A stretch of DNA of 64,000 bases from assembly GCF_021173675.1 (NCBI RefSeq), contig NZ_JAIHON010000010.1, positions 1 through 64,000 of the forward strand, written 5' to 3'. This document shows, piece by piece, positions 8,165 to 16,878 of the stretch. The position numbers were made by a program, and so were the translations under genes. Under the pieces are notes generated by a model that searched no databases, was not told the origin of the DNA, and saw only the letters and a list, made by a program, of their open reading frames with translations. Source of the DNA: Streptomyces lincolnensis (GTDB lineage Bacteria; Actinomycetota; Actinomycetes; Streptomycetales; Streptomycetaceae). Position 1 is the stretch's first letter. Every line of letters starts with the position of its first letter.

Positions 8165-9577
8165 ATGGACGAGCAGGGTGAGCACTTCGACGTCGTCGTA
8201 CTCGGCGCGGGACCCGGCGGATATGTGGCCGCCATCCGTGCCGCCCAATTGGGCAAGCGCGTCGCGGTGGTCGAGGAGAAGTACTGGGGCGGCGTCTGCC
8301 TGAACGTGGGCTGTATCCCCACCAAGGCCCTGCTGCGCAACGCCGAGCTCGCGCACATCTTCACGCGCGAGGCGAAGACCTTCGGCATCAAGGTCGAGGG
8401 TGAGGTCTCCTTCGACTACGGGGAGGCCTTCCGCCGCAGCCGGAAGGTCGCGGACGGCCGGGTCAAGGGCGTCCACTACCTGATGAAGAAGAACAAGATC
8501 ACGGAAATCAGCGGTCGCGGCACCTTCCTCGACCCGCACACGCTCCAGGTGGCCGACTACGACGGCAACACCCGCACCATCGGCTTCGATCACTGCGTCA
8601 TCGCCGCCGGGGCGAGCCCCAAGCTGCTGCCCGGCACCCGCCGTACATCGCGCGTGGTGACGTTCGAGGAGCAGATCCTCACCGAGGACCTCCCGCAGTC
8701 GATCGTCATCGCGGGCGCCGGCGCGATCGGCGTCGAGTTCGCGTATGTCCTGCACAACTACGGTGTGCAGGTCACGATCGTGGAGTTCCTGGACCGGATC
8801 GCCCCGCTGGAGGACGTCGAGGTCTCCGCCGAACTGGCCAAGCAGTACCGGAAGTTGGGGATCCAGGTGCTGACCTCGACCCGCGTCGAGTCGATCGACG
8901 AGTCGGGCGCGCAGGTCCGTGTCACGGTCACCGGCAAGGACGGTGCGCAGCAGGTCCTGGAGGCGGACAAGGTCCTCCAGGCGATCGGTTTCGCGCCGAA
9001 CGTCACCGGCTACGGCCTGGAGAACACCGGTGTGAAGGTCACCGAGCGGGGCGCGATCGACGTCGACGGCCGCTGCCGCACCTCGGTTCCGCACATCTAC
9101 GCCATCGGCGACGTCACCGCGAAGCTGATGCTGGCGCACGCCGCCGAGGCGATGGGCGTGGTCGCGGCCGAGACGATCGCGGACGCGGAGACCATGGAGC
9201 TGGACTACGTGATGATCCCGCGCTCCACCTTCTGCCAGCCCCAGATCGCCAGCTTCGGCTACACCGAGGCACAGGCCAGGGAGAAGGGCTACGACGTCCA
9301 GGTCGCCAAGTTCCCCTTCACCGCGAACGCCAAGGCCCACGGCCTGGGGGACGCGAGCGGGTTCGTGAAGCTGATCAGCGACGCCAAGTACGGCGAACTC
9401 CTCGGTGGTCACCTCATCGGCCCCGACGTCACCGAACTCCTCCCCGAACTGACCCTGGCCCAGCAGTGGGACCTCACGGTCCACGAGGTCGCCCGCAACG
9501 TCCACGCCCACCCCACCCTCGGCGAAGCGGTCAAGGAAGCCGTCCACGGCCTCGCCGGCCACATGATCAACATGTAG
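8165..9577 (+). CDS. lpdA: Dihydrolipoyl dehydrogenase
   Basis: FAD/NAD disulfide oxidoreductase, 470 residues, that reoxidises lipoyl groups of 2-oxoacid dehydrogenase complexes. FAD motif GAGPGGY is at residues 14-20. The redox-active pair is in GGVCLNVGCIPTK. The NAD loop is GAGAIGVEFA. The C-terminal HAHPTLGEAV provides the base His/Glu of the partner subunit. All catalytic residues are intact. The ATG has AAAGGAAG six bases upstream, so it is preferred over the earlier in-frame GTG. It stands alone, without E1/E2 genes nearby. Confidence 0.95.
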   Translation: MDEQGEHFDVVVLGAGPGGYVAAIRAAQLGKRVAVVEEKYWGGVCLNVGCIPTKALLRNAELAHIFTREAKTFGIKVEGEVSFDYGEAFRRSRKVADGRVKGVHYLMKKNKITEISGRGTFLDPHTLQVADYDGNTRTIGFDHCVIAAGASPKLLPGTRRTSRVVTFEEQILTEDLPQSIVIAGAGAIGVEFAYVLHNYGVQVTIVEFLDRIAPLEDVEVSAELAKQYRKLGIQVLTSTRVESIDESGAQVRVTVTGKDGAQQVLEADKVLQAIGFAPNVTGYGLENTGVKVTERGAIDVDGRCRTSVPHIYAIGDVTAKLMLAHAAEAMGVVAAETIADAETMELDYVMIPRSTFCQPQIASFGYTEAQAREKGYDVQVAKFPFTANAKAHGLGDASGFVKLISDAKYGELLGGHLIGPDVTELLPELTLAQQWDLTVHEVARNVHAHPTLGEAVKEAVHGLAGHMINM

Positions 9578-9598
9578 GGGGGGCGCCGCGGCGGCCGC

Positions 9599-9937
9599 TC
9601 AGAGGTGGCCGTCCAGGAACTCCCGTACCTCGGCGGTGGTCATGGGTCCCGTGCCGTGTGCCACCGCCTCTCCCTCCTTCAGCAGCACGAAGGACGGGGC
9701 TCCGGTGATCCCGTACCGCTCGGTTGCGGCCGGGCAACGGGTGATGTCGGTGCGGACGGCCGTCAGGCGGCCCGTGTAGTCGTCGGCGATGTCACTCACG
9801 ACGAGGTCCATCACCCGGCAGGGCTCGATCGCCTTGGGCCATGTCCCGGTGAAGTACGCGAGGACCGGAACCCGGCTCATCCCGAGGATGAAATCGAACT
9901 CCGCGTCCTCACGGGGGCGGTGGACCCGCTTCGCCAT
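9599..9937 (-). CDS. Thioredoxin-like protein lacking the first active-site cysteine
   Basis: Thioredoxin-fold protein, 112 residues. It has the beta-strand PVLAYFTGTW where the active site should start, the strand TAVRTDIT, and the cis-Pro motif GAPSFVLL. In place of WCGPC it reads TWPKAIEPC, so only the second Cys position is kept and extra residues lie between the Trp and the Cys. It cannot form the usual CXXC disulfide and may be a monothiol or non-redox thioredoxin. AGGAG precedes the ATG. It is convergent with lpdA. Confidence 0.75.
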   Translation of the reverse strand: MAKRVHRPREDAEFDFILGMSRVPVLAYFTGTWPKAIEPCRVMDLVVSDIADDYTGRLTAVRTDITRCPAATERYGITGAPSFVLLKEGEAVAHGTGPMTTAEVREFLDGHL

Positions 9938-10060
9938 GGAAGCTCCTGACCTCACGTTCCGTCATTCCCTCCCCATCATCCCTCGCGCGGTGTGCCGGGC
10001 CGGCCCGCCGGTCGCCCGGCTGCATGTCCGCCGCGCGTCCGTGGAGGGCCGCAGAACGTG

Positions 10061-11200
10061 TCAGCCGGCCTGGAGACCGACCGCCAGCGTCAGTTCGAGG
10101 ACCCGGTGCGGCGACCCGAGATCGGGAAACAGCTCCCGCAGCTGGGACATCCGGTACCGGACGGTCTGGGGATGGACGAACAGCGTCGCCGCCACCTCGT
10201 CCCGCCTGCCCTGGTGCAGCAGCCACGCCCGCAACGTCTCCTCCAACCGCAGCGCGGTCGCGTCGGGCAAGGTCCGCAACGGTGCGAGGGCTCGGGCACG
10301 CAGGTCGGCGAGCGCGTCCGCGTCGGCGCTCAGCACCAGCTCGGGCAGGTGGTCCTCGGTGTCGCGGATGTCGAGGGAGAGGGAGCGCGCGCGGGCGGCC
10401 CGGGCGTAGGAGGCGGACGCGCGCGTCCATGGCCGGGCCGGGCCGACCACGGCCGTACGATCGGTCAACTGCCGCAGCAGATGGGACCGGTCGGCATCGG
10501 GGACGAGCAGCACACCGGTGGCGTCCGGCAGATCGTCCAGGACGAGGGTGGTCGAGTCGAGCGCCCGGTAGGCGGGCCGGGCCTGGGCGGCGGGCAGCAG
10601 GACCGCGGTCAGCGACACCGGGGGCTGCCACCTGGCCCGTTGAGCGGAGGCCAGCAGCACGTCCGGGCTCGCGCCGGCGAGGAGGTCGCGGGCCAGTTGT
10701 TCCAGATGGCGTTCATGAACCCGGCCCCGGGCGGCCAGTTCGTCGGCGTGGCCGGCGGCGCTCGCGGCGGAGAGCTCGTCGATGTAGGCGAAGGTCAGCT
10801 CGGCGAACTTGGCGACCTCGGCGGCGGGCAGACCCGCGGGTACGGCACCCGCGGCCAGGCATCGCCAGGCCACACGGGCGCCGACTCGGTAGGCACTGAG
10901 CAGGGCGTCCATCGAACGGCCGTCCCGGACCTCGCCGCGGCCCAGCTCGTAGGCCGCGTCACCGGCGTCGCCGCCCGTGGCGTTCCCGCTCGCCAGGTCC
11001 AGGTAGTGTCCCAGCGCGGTGCGGACGGCTCGGCGGATGGTGCCGCCCATGCTGCCGGACAGGGCGTTGGCGTAGGAGGGGACCTCGTCGATGATCGCCT
11101 GGACGACTTCGTCGGCGGTGGTCCTCAGCGCGGCGCGCAGTGCGGTGACCGTCGTCTCGTCCAGGGCCAATTCGCTGGCCCTGCGGATTGCATGGCTCAT
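10061..11200 (-). CDS. PucR-type helix-turn-helix regulator
   Basis: 379-residue regulator with an N-terminal helical sensor (residues ~20-170, RsbRD/PucR-like) and a C-terminal PucR helix-turn-helix, DEVAATLFVHPQTVRYRMSQL, near residues 335-360. The start follows AGGGA at a suitable spacing; an upstream in-frame extension is not conserved. It faces the reductase-desaturase operon across about 86 bases that contain two palindromes. Regulators of this type in the same position control DesA3-like membrane-lipid desaturases in actinobacteria. Confidence 0.88.
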   Translation of the reverse strand: MSHAIRRASELALDETTVTALRAALRTTADEVVQAIIDEVPSYANALSGSMGGTIRRAVRTALGHYLDLASGNATGGDAGDAAYELGRGEVRDGRSMDALLSAYRVGARVAWRCLAAGAVPAGLPAAEVAKFAELTFAYIDELSAASAAGHADELAARGRVHERHLEQLARDLLAGASPDVLLASAQRARWQPPVSLTAVLLPAAQARPAYRALDSTTLVLDDLPDATGVLLVPDADRSHLLRQLTDRTAVVGPARPWTRASASYARAARARSLSLDIRDTEDHLPELVLSADADALADLRARALAPLRTLPDATALRLEETLRAWLLHQGRRDEVAATLFVHPQTVRYRMSQLRELFPDLGSPHRVLELTLAVGLQAG

Positions 11201-11204
11201 GTTT

Positions 11205-11219
11205 TGTTCCCTGAGAACA
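11205..11219. promoter_or_regulatory. Palindrome upstream of the PucR gene
   Basis: TGTTC - CCTGA - GAACA, perfect five-base arms four bases before the regulator ATG. Candidate autoregulatory site; the arms are short. Confidence 0.4.
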
Positions 11220-11239
11220 GTTCGGTCGACCAGATTCAC

Positions 11240-11255
11240 ATCCTGCGGTCAGGAT
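11240..11255. promoter_or_regulatory. Palindrome upstream of the reductase-desaturase operon
   Basis: ATCCTG - CGGT - CAGGAT, perfect six-base arms, 31 bases before the reductase ATG. Candidate operator for PucR control of the operon. Confidence 0.45.
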
Positions 11256-11286
11256 TTTACGCCTTGGGGCGCATCAAGCTGGAGGC

Positions 11287-12342
11287 ATGACGAGTGCAGC
11301 CCTCCGCAGCAGGGCGTGGAAACTGCTGGAGATGGTCACGACGCCGCTTCTGCCGTCGGATTACCTCGACCTGGTCAGCCCGCTGCGCGCGGGCGCCGAC
11401 CTGCGCGGGCGCATCGAGGCCGTGCACCCCGAGACGGGTGACGCCGCGACCCTCGTGATCAGGCCGGGACGGGGCTGGCGCGGCCACACGGCCGGCCAGT
11501 ACGTGCGGATCGGGGTCGACGTCGACGGGGTGCGCCTGTGGCGTGCCTACTCGCTCACCTCGCCGACGGACCGCCGGGACGGCCGCTTCACGATCACCGT
11601 GAAGGCGATCCCGGACGGCAAGGTCAGCAACCACCTGGTCCGCAGAGCGAAACCGGGCACGCTGATCCAGCTCGACCAGGCGACCGGTGACTTCGTGCTG
11701 CCGCCGGCCAAGCCCGCCAAGGTGCTCTACCTGACGGCCGGCAGCGGCATCACGCCCGTGATGGGCATGCTGCGCGACACCGAGTTCGACGACGTCGTCA
11801 TGGTCCACTCCGCGCCACAGCCGCAGGACGTGATCTTCCGCAACGATCTGCACGACCTGGTCGCGGGGAAGAAGCTGCGGCTCACCGAGGTGCACACCGA
11901 CACGGACGGCCTGCTCGACATCGCCCGTCTCAAGGAGCTCGTGCCCGACTGGGCCGAACGCGAGACCTGGGCCTGCGGGCCCGCGGGTCTGCTCGACGCG
12001 GCCGAGAAGCACTGGGCCGAGCACGGCGTCCCCGAGCGCCTGCACACCGAACGCTTCCGCCCCACCATCGTCGCCGCCGGTGACGGCGGCGAGGTCACGT
12101 TCAGCACCACCGGCAAGACCGTCGACGCGGACGGCGCCACGCCGTTGCTGGACGTCGGCGAGGAGGCCGGCGTCCTCATGCCCTCCGGGTGCCGCATGGG
12201 CATCTGCTTCGGCTGCGTCACACCGCTCAAGGCGGGCGCCGTCCGCGACCTGCGCACCGGTGAGATCACCGAGGCCGAGCCGGGCGTCCTCATCCAGACC
12301 TGTGTGTCCGCCGCGGCGGGCCCCTGCGACATCCAACGGTAG
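11287..12342 (+). CDS. Ferredoxin reductase with C-terminal [2Fe-2S] domain
   Basis: 351-residue electron-transfer protein for the desaturase next door. The FAD domain (residues ~40-140) has LWRAYSLTSPT, and the NAD domain has LTAGSGITPVMGMLR. The plant-type ferredoxin domain has SGCRMGICFGCV and a later IQTCVS, giving the four cluster cysteines. The order FAD-NAD-[2Fe-2S] matches the DesA3 partner Rv3230c. Its TAG stop overlaps the AGGAG that serves the desaturase, so the two are translationally linked. Confidence 0.92.
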   Translation: MTSAALRSRAWKLLEMVTTPLLPSDYLDLVSPLRAGADLRGRIEAVHPETGDAATLVIRPGRGWRGHTAGQYVRIGVDVDGVRLWRAYSLTSPTDRRDGRFTITVKAIPDGKVSNHLVRRAKPGTLIQLDQATGDFVLPPAKPAKVLYLTAGSGITPVMGMLRDTEFDDVVMVHSAPQPQDVIFRNDLHDLVAGKKLRLTEVHTDTDGLLDIARLKELVPDWAERETWACGPAGLLDAAEKHWAEHGVPERLHTERFRPTIVAAGDGGEVTFSTTGKTVDADGATPLLDVGEEAGVLMPSGCRMGICFGCVTPLKAGAVRDLRTGEITEAEPGVLIQTCVSAAAGPCDIQR

Positions 12343-12349
12343 GAGCACT

Positions 12350-13468
12350 TTGACCGCCATCGACCCCACCGCCCACCTGACCGCGGAGCAGATCGAGGAG
12401 CTCGGCCGCGAGCTGGACGCGATCCGCGACGAGGTGATCGCCAGTCGCGGTGAGAAGGACGCCGCCTACATCCGGAAGGTCATCTCCGCGCAGCGCACCC
12501 TCGAACTCGTCAGCAGGGGCGTGCTGCTGTTCTCGATCTTCCCGCCCGCGTGGCTGATCGGCACCGCCGGTCTGTCCGTGGCGAAGATCATGGACAACAT
12601 GGAGATCGGCCACAACATCCTGCACGGCCAGTGGGACTGGATGCGGGATCCGAAGATCCACTCCACCACCTGGGAGTGGGACCACGTCTCGCCGGCCGAC
12701 CAGTGGAAGCACTCGCACAACGAGCTGCACCACACGTACACCAACGTGATCGGCAAGGACAACGACCTCGGCTACGGCATCATGCGCGTCGACGAGGACC
12801 AGAAGTGGCACCCGTTCCACCTCGGCCAGCCGCTGTGGAACTTCCTCAACGCCTGCTTCTTCGAGTACGGCATCGCCGCGTACGACCTGGAGCTCGGCAA
12901 GAACCTGCACAAGCGCCGCCGCAAGAACCCGGAGTTCCGCGCGCGGGCCAAGGCGGTGGGCCGCAAGATCCGCAAGCAGGTGCTCAAGGACTACGTGATC
13001 CACCCGCTGCTGTCGGGCCCGTCGTTCCTCCCCACGCTCGCCGCCACGTTCACCGCGAACCTGGTCCGCAACATCTGGTCCCACTCCGTGATCATGTGCG
13101 GGCACTTCCCCGAGGGCGTCCAGGTCTTCGAGCGCCGGTCCATCAAGGGCGAGACGCGCGGCCAGTGGTATCTGCGCCAGATGATGGGCTCGGCGAACAT
13201 CAGCGGCAGCAAGGCCATGCACTTCATGACCGGCAACCTGTCGCACCAGATCGAACACCACCTGTTCCCCGACCTGCCGAGCAACCGGTACGCCGAGGTC
13301 GCCGTGAAGGTGCGCGCGCTGTTCGAGAAGTACGAGCTGGAGTACGTCACCGGGCCGCTGCCCAAGCAGGTCTTCTCCGCGTGGCACAAGGTCGTCCGGC
13401 TCTCGCTGCCGAACAAGAACCCCAAGGTCGAGACTGCGGACCGCGAGCGGGAACTCGTCGCGGCCTGA
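12350..13468 (+). CDS. Acyl-CoA/fatty-acid delta-9-type desaturase (DesA3-like)
   Basis: Membrane di-iron desaturase, 372 residues. Three His boxes are intact: HNILHGQW, HSHNELHHTYTN and HQIEHHLFPDLP. Hydrophobic segments flank them (LLFSIFPPAWLIGTAGL and others). It introduces a double bond into stearoyl-type acyl chains using electrons from the preceding reductase. The start is a TTG four bases after AGGAG; no ATG or GTG precedes the conserved TAIDPTAHLT start. Regulation is probably by the divergent PucR protein, linked to membrane fluidity. Confidence 0.92.
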   Translation: MTAIDPTAHLTAEQIEELGRELDAIRDEVIASRGEKDAAYIRKVISAQRTLELVSRGVLLFSIFPPAWLIGTAGLSVAKIMDNMEIGHNILHGQWDWMRDPKIHSTTWEWDHVSPADQWKHSHNELHHTYTNVIGKDNDLGYGIMRVDEDQKWHPFHLGQPLWNFLNACFFEYGIAAYDLELGKNLHKRRRKNPEFRARAKAVGRKIRKQVLKDYVIHPLLSGPSFLPTLAATFTANLVRNIWSHSVIMCGHFPEGVQVFERRSIKGETRGQWYLRQMMGSANISGSKAMHFMTGNLSHQIEHHLFPDLPSNRYAEVAVKVRALFEKYELEYVTGPLPKQVFSAWHKVVRLSLPNKNPKVETADRERELVAA

Positions 13469-13493
13469 AGCCCGGTATCGGTCCGGATCGACG

Positions 13494-13565
13494 TCAGCAG
13501 TGGAGCCGACGCAGGTGGGGCCAGGCCTGCGGGCCGACCTTGCCGTCCACGGCCAGGTCGGCCGG
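13494..13565 (-). pseudogene. Possible C-terminal relic of a peptidoglycan-binding domain
   Basis: The minus strand reads LAVDGKVGPQAWPHLRRLHC then stop, which resembles the end of a PG_binding_1 repeat (DGxVGPxTW). There is no associated start or upstream domain. Short and uncertain. Confidence 0.3.
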
Positions 13566-13612
13566 CGCGCGGCGGCGAGTGACCCGGAGGCGGCGAAGCG
13601 GGCGCCCGGCCC

Positions 13613-14535
13613 TCACCCGGACGGCGTCGGCAGGATCACGCGGGACACCGCGCCGGTGTCGTGGTGGACGGTGTGCGTGCACGGCCGCAACTCGCTTCCG
13701 GTGCCGGGCGGTTCACCGGTGCCCTCGTTGCGTGCGTACCGCGGATGACAACCGCCGGCGATCAGCAGACGTATCCGATGTCCGGCCTTCACCTCGTGTG
13801 CGCAGGCGTCCAGCCGTACGCGCACGGTCTGCACCTGGTCGAGGGGCGAGGTGGGATCCACGCGGATGAGCCCTTCGGCGACATTGCGTGAGACGCCTTT
13901 GAGGCCGACGTCGCAGAGCCGTACGAAGACATCCGCGTGCGGGTTGCTCCTGGTGTGCGCCACTTCGACCACGGGCGTTCCCATGATCTCCAGCGGTGCG
14001 CTCAGCGGCTCGGTGGTGAAGGTGAGCACATCGGGGCGGCTCTCCAGGGAGGCGTTGTCCTTGACTCCGGCGTCGGGGGTGAGCAGCGGGCCGCCGAGAG
14101 TCGGCGTGGGGTGCGCCGGGTCGTAGACGAACGTGGACGGCGCGCCGCCGCTCGGCTCGTCGGCCGCCAGCCTGCCGCCCGACCGGAGGTGGCGGACGGT
14201 CTCGGCCGCCGCCGGTGGCCAGTCGGCCAGCTGTCGACAGACGCCCTGCCCGGTGACGTACACCTCGACGGGAGGTGCGGACCGTGGGCGAGCGGGCCCC
14301 TCCTCGGCCAGGTGGGTCTCCAGCCATTCGAGATTGCCGCGGAGCAGACGCCCCATGCCCTTCTGGCCCAGTTCGTTGTGGGCCCACGGGCCGACGGAGA
14401 GCGAGACGTCGACCCCACGGGTACGCAGCGACTCGTACTGGTGCAGGGTCTGGTCGAGGAAGAGGTCCTGCCAGCAGGCGGTGAGCCGCACCGGGACGTT
14501 CGCCCGCTCCAGGGCCCGCACCTCCGTCGACCGCA
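13613..14535 (-). pseudogene. CocE/NonD-family hydrolase, C-terminal remnant
   Basis: About 300 C-terminal residues of an Xaa-Pro dipeptidyl-peptidase/CocE-type hydrolase. Homology begins near RALERANVPVRL and includes CWQDLFLDQTL, VGPWAHNELGQKGM and the jelly-roll X-Pro_dipeptidase C domain (PLEIMGTPVVEVAHTRSN, HRIRLLIAGGCHPRY). The N-terminal ~230 residues with the catalytic Ser are missing. At the break the sequence switches abruptly into an acyl-CoA dehydrogenase on the other strand. No start codon or promoter is associated with the remnant, so it is non-functional. Confidence 0.82.
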
Positions 14536-14539
14536 ACCG

Positions 14540-15200
14540 CGGCGTCTCCTGTTTCCTCGTCCCCGCCGAGGCTCCCGGGCTCGCGGCCGACCCGCCCGAG
14601 CGCAAGATGGGGCTGACCGGATCGGCTACGGCGACCGTGCGGTTCGACGACGTCCGGGTCCCCGAGGGCCGGCGTATCGGCGAGGAGGGACAGGGCCTGC
14701 CGATCGCCCTCGCCGGGCTGGACGCGGGCCGGCTCGGCATCGCGGCCGTCGCCGTCGGCCTGGCCCAGGGCGCCCTCGACGACGCGCTCGCGTACGCGAA
14801 ACAGCGCGAGACCTTCGGACAGCCGATCGCCGGTCACCAGGGAGTGGCGTTCCTGCTGGCCGACATGGAGGCCGCCGTCGACTCCGCCCGGGCCACCGTG
14901 CTGGCGGCGGCCCGGCGCAAGGACGCCGGACTGCCGTACGCCCGTCAGGCCAGCATCGCCAAACTCGTCGCCACCGAGGCGGCGATGCGGGTCACCACCG
15001 ACGCCGTCCAGGTCTTCGGCGGCGCGGGCTACACCCGGGACTTCCCCGTCGAGCGCTATATGCGCGAGGCCAAGGTCATGCAGATCTTCGAGGGCACCAA
15101 CCAGATCCAGCGCCTCGTCATCAGCCGCCACCTCGTCCGCGCCGGCGCCGAACCCTCCCACCACGTCCTGCGCGGCGCGATCGAGGAGCCCCAGGCATGA
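14540..15200 (+). pseudogene. Acyl-CoA dehydrogenase, C-terminal remnant
   Basis: Homology starts abruptly at GVSCFLVPAEAPGL, the middle beta domain of acyl-CoA dehydrogenases, and runs to the normal C-terminus. It keeps KMGLTGS, the FGQPIAGHQG FAD region and the EGTNQIQR motif. The first ~180 residues are missing and replaced by antisense CocE sequence, so there is no genuine start. Its TGA overlaps the ATG of the following short-chain dehydrogenase, showing that the two formed an operon before the deletion. Confidence 0.85.
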
Positions 15201-15967
15201 ACCTCACCGGATCAGCCGCCCTGGTCACCGGCGGCGCCAGCGGTCTCGGCCGAGCCACCGTCACCGCGCTGCTGCAGGCCGGCGCCCATGTGGTCATCGC
15301 CGACCTGCCGTCCTCACCGGGGGCCGCCGTCGCCGAGGAACTCGCCGGTGCCGGGCCCCGCGTGCGCTTCGTCCCCTGCGACGTCACCGACCCCGACACC
15401 GTGCGGGCCGCGGTGGACGCGGCGGGCGAACCCGGCCCGCTGCGCGTCGCGGTCAGCTGCGCGGGCGTCGCGACGCCCGGCCGCATGCTCTCCCGCGGCG
15501 GACCACTCGACCTGGAGGCCTTCGCCCGGGTGGTCGGCGTCAACCTCGTCGGCACCTTCAACGTCTTCCGGCTCGCCGCCCAGCGCATCGCCGAGTCCGA
15601 GCCCGTGGACGGCGAGCGCGGCGTCCTCGTCGCCACCTCCTCGGTGGCCGCCTACGACGGTCAGATCGGCCAGGCCGCCTACGCCGCGTCCAAGGGCGGG
15701 GTGGCCGCCCTCACCCTCCCCGCCGCCCGAGAACTCGCCCGGCACCTCATCCGCGTGGTCTCGATCGCACCCGGTCTGTTCGACACACCGCTCATGGCGG
15801 GACTGCCTCAGGGCGCCCGCGACTGGCTGGCCCGGCAGGTGCCCCACCCCGCGCGCCTCGGCGACCCGGCCGAGTTCGCCGCCCTGGTACGGCACATCGC
15901 CGAGAACCCCATGCTCAACGGCGAGGTCATCCGTCTCGACGGCGCCATCCGCATGGCACCTCGCTGA
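15197..15967 (+). CDS. Short-chain dehydrogenase, 3-hydroxyacyl-CoA dehydrogenase type 2-like
   Basis: 256-residue SDR. Cofactor motif TGGASGLG is at residues 11-18. It has an NAG-equivalent SCAGVATPG, a catalytic Ser in VATSSVAAYDGQ, the YAASKGG Tyr/Lys pair, and the SIAPGLFDTPL tail seen in HSD17B10/FabG-like 3-hydroxyacyl-CoA dehydrogenases. It would oxidise 3-hydroxyacyl-CoA, matching the adjacent acyl-CoA dehydrogenase in beta-oxidation. The ATG overlaps the stop of that gene (ATGA) and has AGGAG eight bases upstream. With the upstream gene truncated, it may have lost its native promoter. Confidence 0.9.
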   Translation: MNLTGSAALVTGGASGLGRATVTALLQAGAHVVIADLPSSPGAAVAEELAGAGPRVRFVPCDVTDPDTVRAAVDAAGEPGPLRVAVSCAGVATPGRMLSRGGPLDLEAFARVVGVNLVGTFNVFRLAAQRIAESEPVDGERGVLVATSSVAAYDGQIGQAAYAASKGGVAALTLPAARELARHLIRVVSIAPGLFDTPLMAGLPQGARDWLARQVPHPARLGDPAEFAALVRHIAENPMLNGEVIRLDGAIRMAPR

Positions 15968-15987
15968 GGAACGAGACGGGACACACG

Positions 15988-16836
15988 TCATGCGGGTGAG
16001 GTGGTGTCCTTGACCCAGGGCAGTGCGAACCGTTCCAGCAACACCAGAGCGAAGTAGAGAAGGATGCTCATCAACCCGATCAGGATGATCGCGGCCCAGG
16101 CGGTGGCGGTGTCGCCCACCCCACCGGCCTGCACGATCAGATAGCCCAGCCCGGCCTCACCGGCCTGGAACTCGCCGATCACCGCGCCGATCGCGGCGAG
16201 AGGCATGGCCACCTTCAACCCGACGAAGATCTGCGGCAGCGCGGCGGGCAACCGTACCTTCCGGAACGCCTGCCAGCGCGAGGCGTCCAGCGAGCGCACC
16301 AACTCGGCCAGGTCCGCCGGAGTCGAGGTGAGACCGGTCGCGGTGGACAGCACGATCGGGAAGAAGCAGAGCAGGAAGACCATGGTCAGGACCGGCTTCT
16401 GCCCCCATCCGAGCGCACCCACCAGCAGCGGCCCCAGCGCGATCTTCGGAACCGCGTTGACGGCGACCAGCAGCGGCGTGAACATGCGCTCCAGCACCCG
16501 CGAGGCGGCCAGCGACAGTCCGATCAGAACTCCGCAGACGCTGGAGAGGACGAACCCGACAACCGTCTCCAGCGTGGTGTCGCCGGTGTGCTCCAGGAAC
16601 CGGACCGGGGTCGCGGTGAACGCCGAGAGCACGGCACCCGGCGGAGGCAGGAGGGCCGGGTGGATCAGCTCCAGCACCGACGTGAGCAGCCACCACATGC
16701 CGAGCGCGACCAGCAGCCCGGCCGCGGGCAGCAGCACGACACCGACGCCCGTCCTGCGACGTGAGCCGACTCGTGGCACGGGCCCCGGCTCCGGGCCCGC
16801 CGTGGGGGACCGCTGCGGCCTCGAGAGTTCGGTCAT
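15988..16836 (-). CDS. ABC importer permease (SsuC/TauC type)
   Basis: 282-residue inner-membrane permease of the nitrate/sulfonate/taurine class with about six hydrophobic segments (for example VVLLPAAGLLVALGMWWLL and LTMVFLLCFFPIVLS). The EAA loop is seen as ELVRSLDASRWQAFRKVRLP. It lies 42 bases after the substrate-binding protein gene on the same strand. The ATPase of the system is encoded divergently on the plus strand. Confidence 0.9.
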   Translation of the reverse strand: MTELSRPQRSPTAGPEPGPVPRVGSRRRTGVGVVLLPAAGLLVALGMWWLLTSVLELIHPALLPPPGAVLSAFTATPVRFLEHTGDTTLETVVGFVLSSVCGVLIGLSLAASRVLERMFTPLLVAVNAVPKIALGPLLVGALGWGQKPVLTMVFLLCFFPIVLSTATGLTSTPADLAELVRSLDASRWQAFRKVRLPAALPQIFVGLKVAMPLAAIGAVIGEFQAGEAGLGYLIVQAGGVGDTATAWAAIILIGLMSILLYFALVLLERFALPWVKDTTSPA

Positions 16837-16878
16837 CCCATCCTTCTCCAGGGCGGCTCACTCCGCGGCGTGGCCCGG

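Noticed and set aside
14526..14531. GTCGAC (SalI) site at the CocE/acyl-CoA dehydrogenase junction, hinting at a cloning artefact
   Set aside because: GTCGAC is very frequent in this high-GC DNA; on its own it is not evidence of manipulation.
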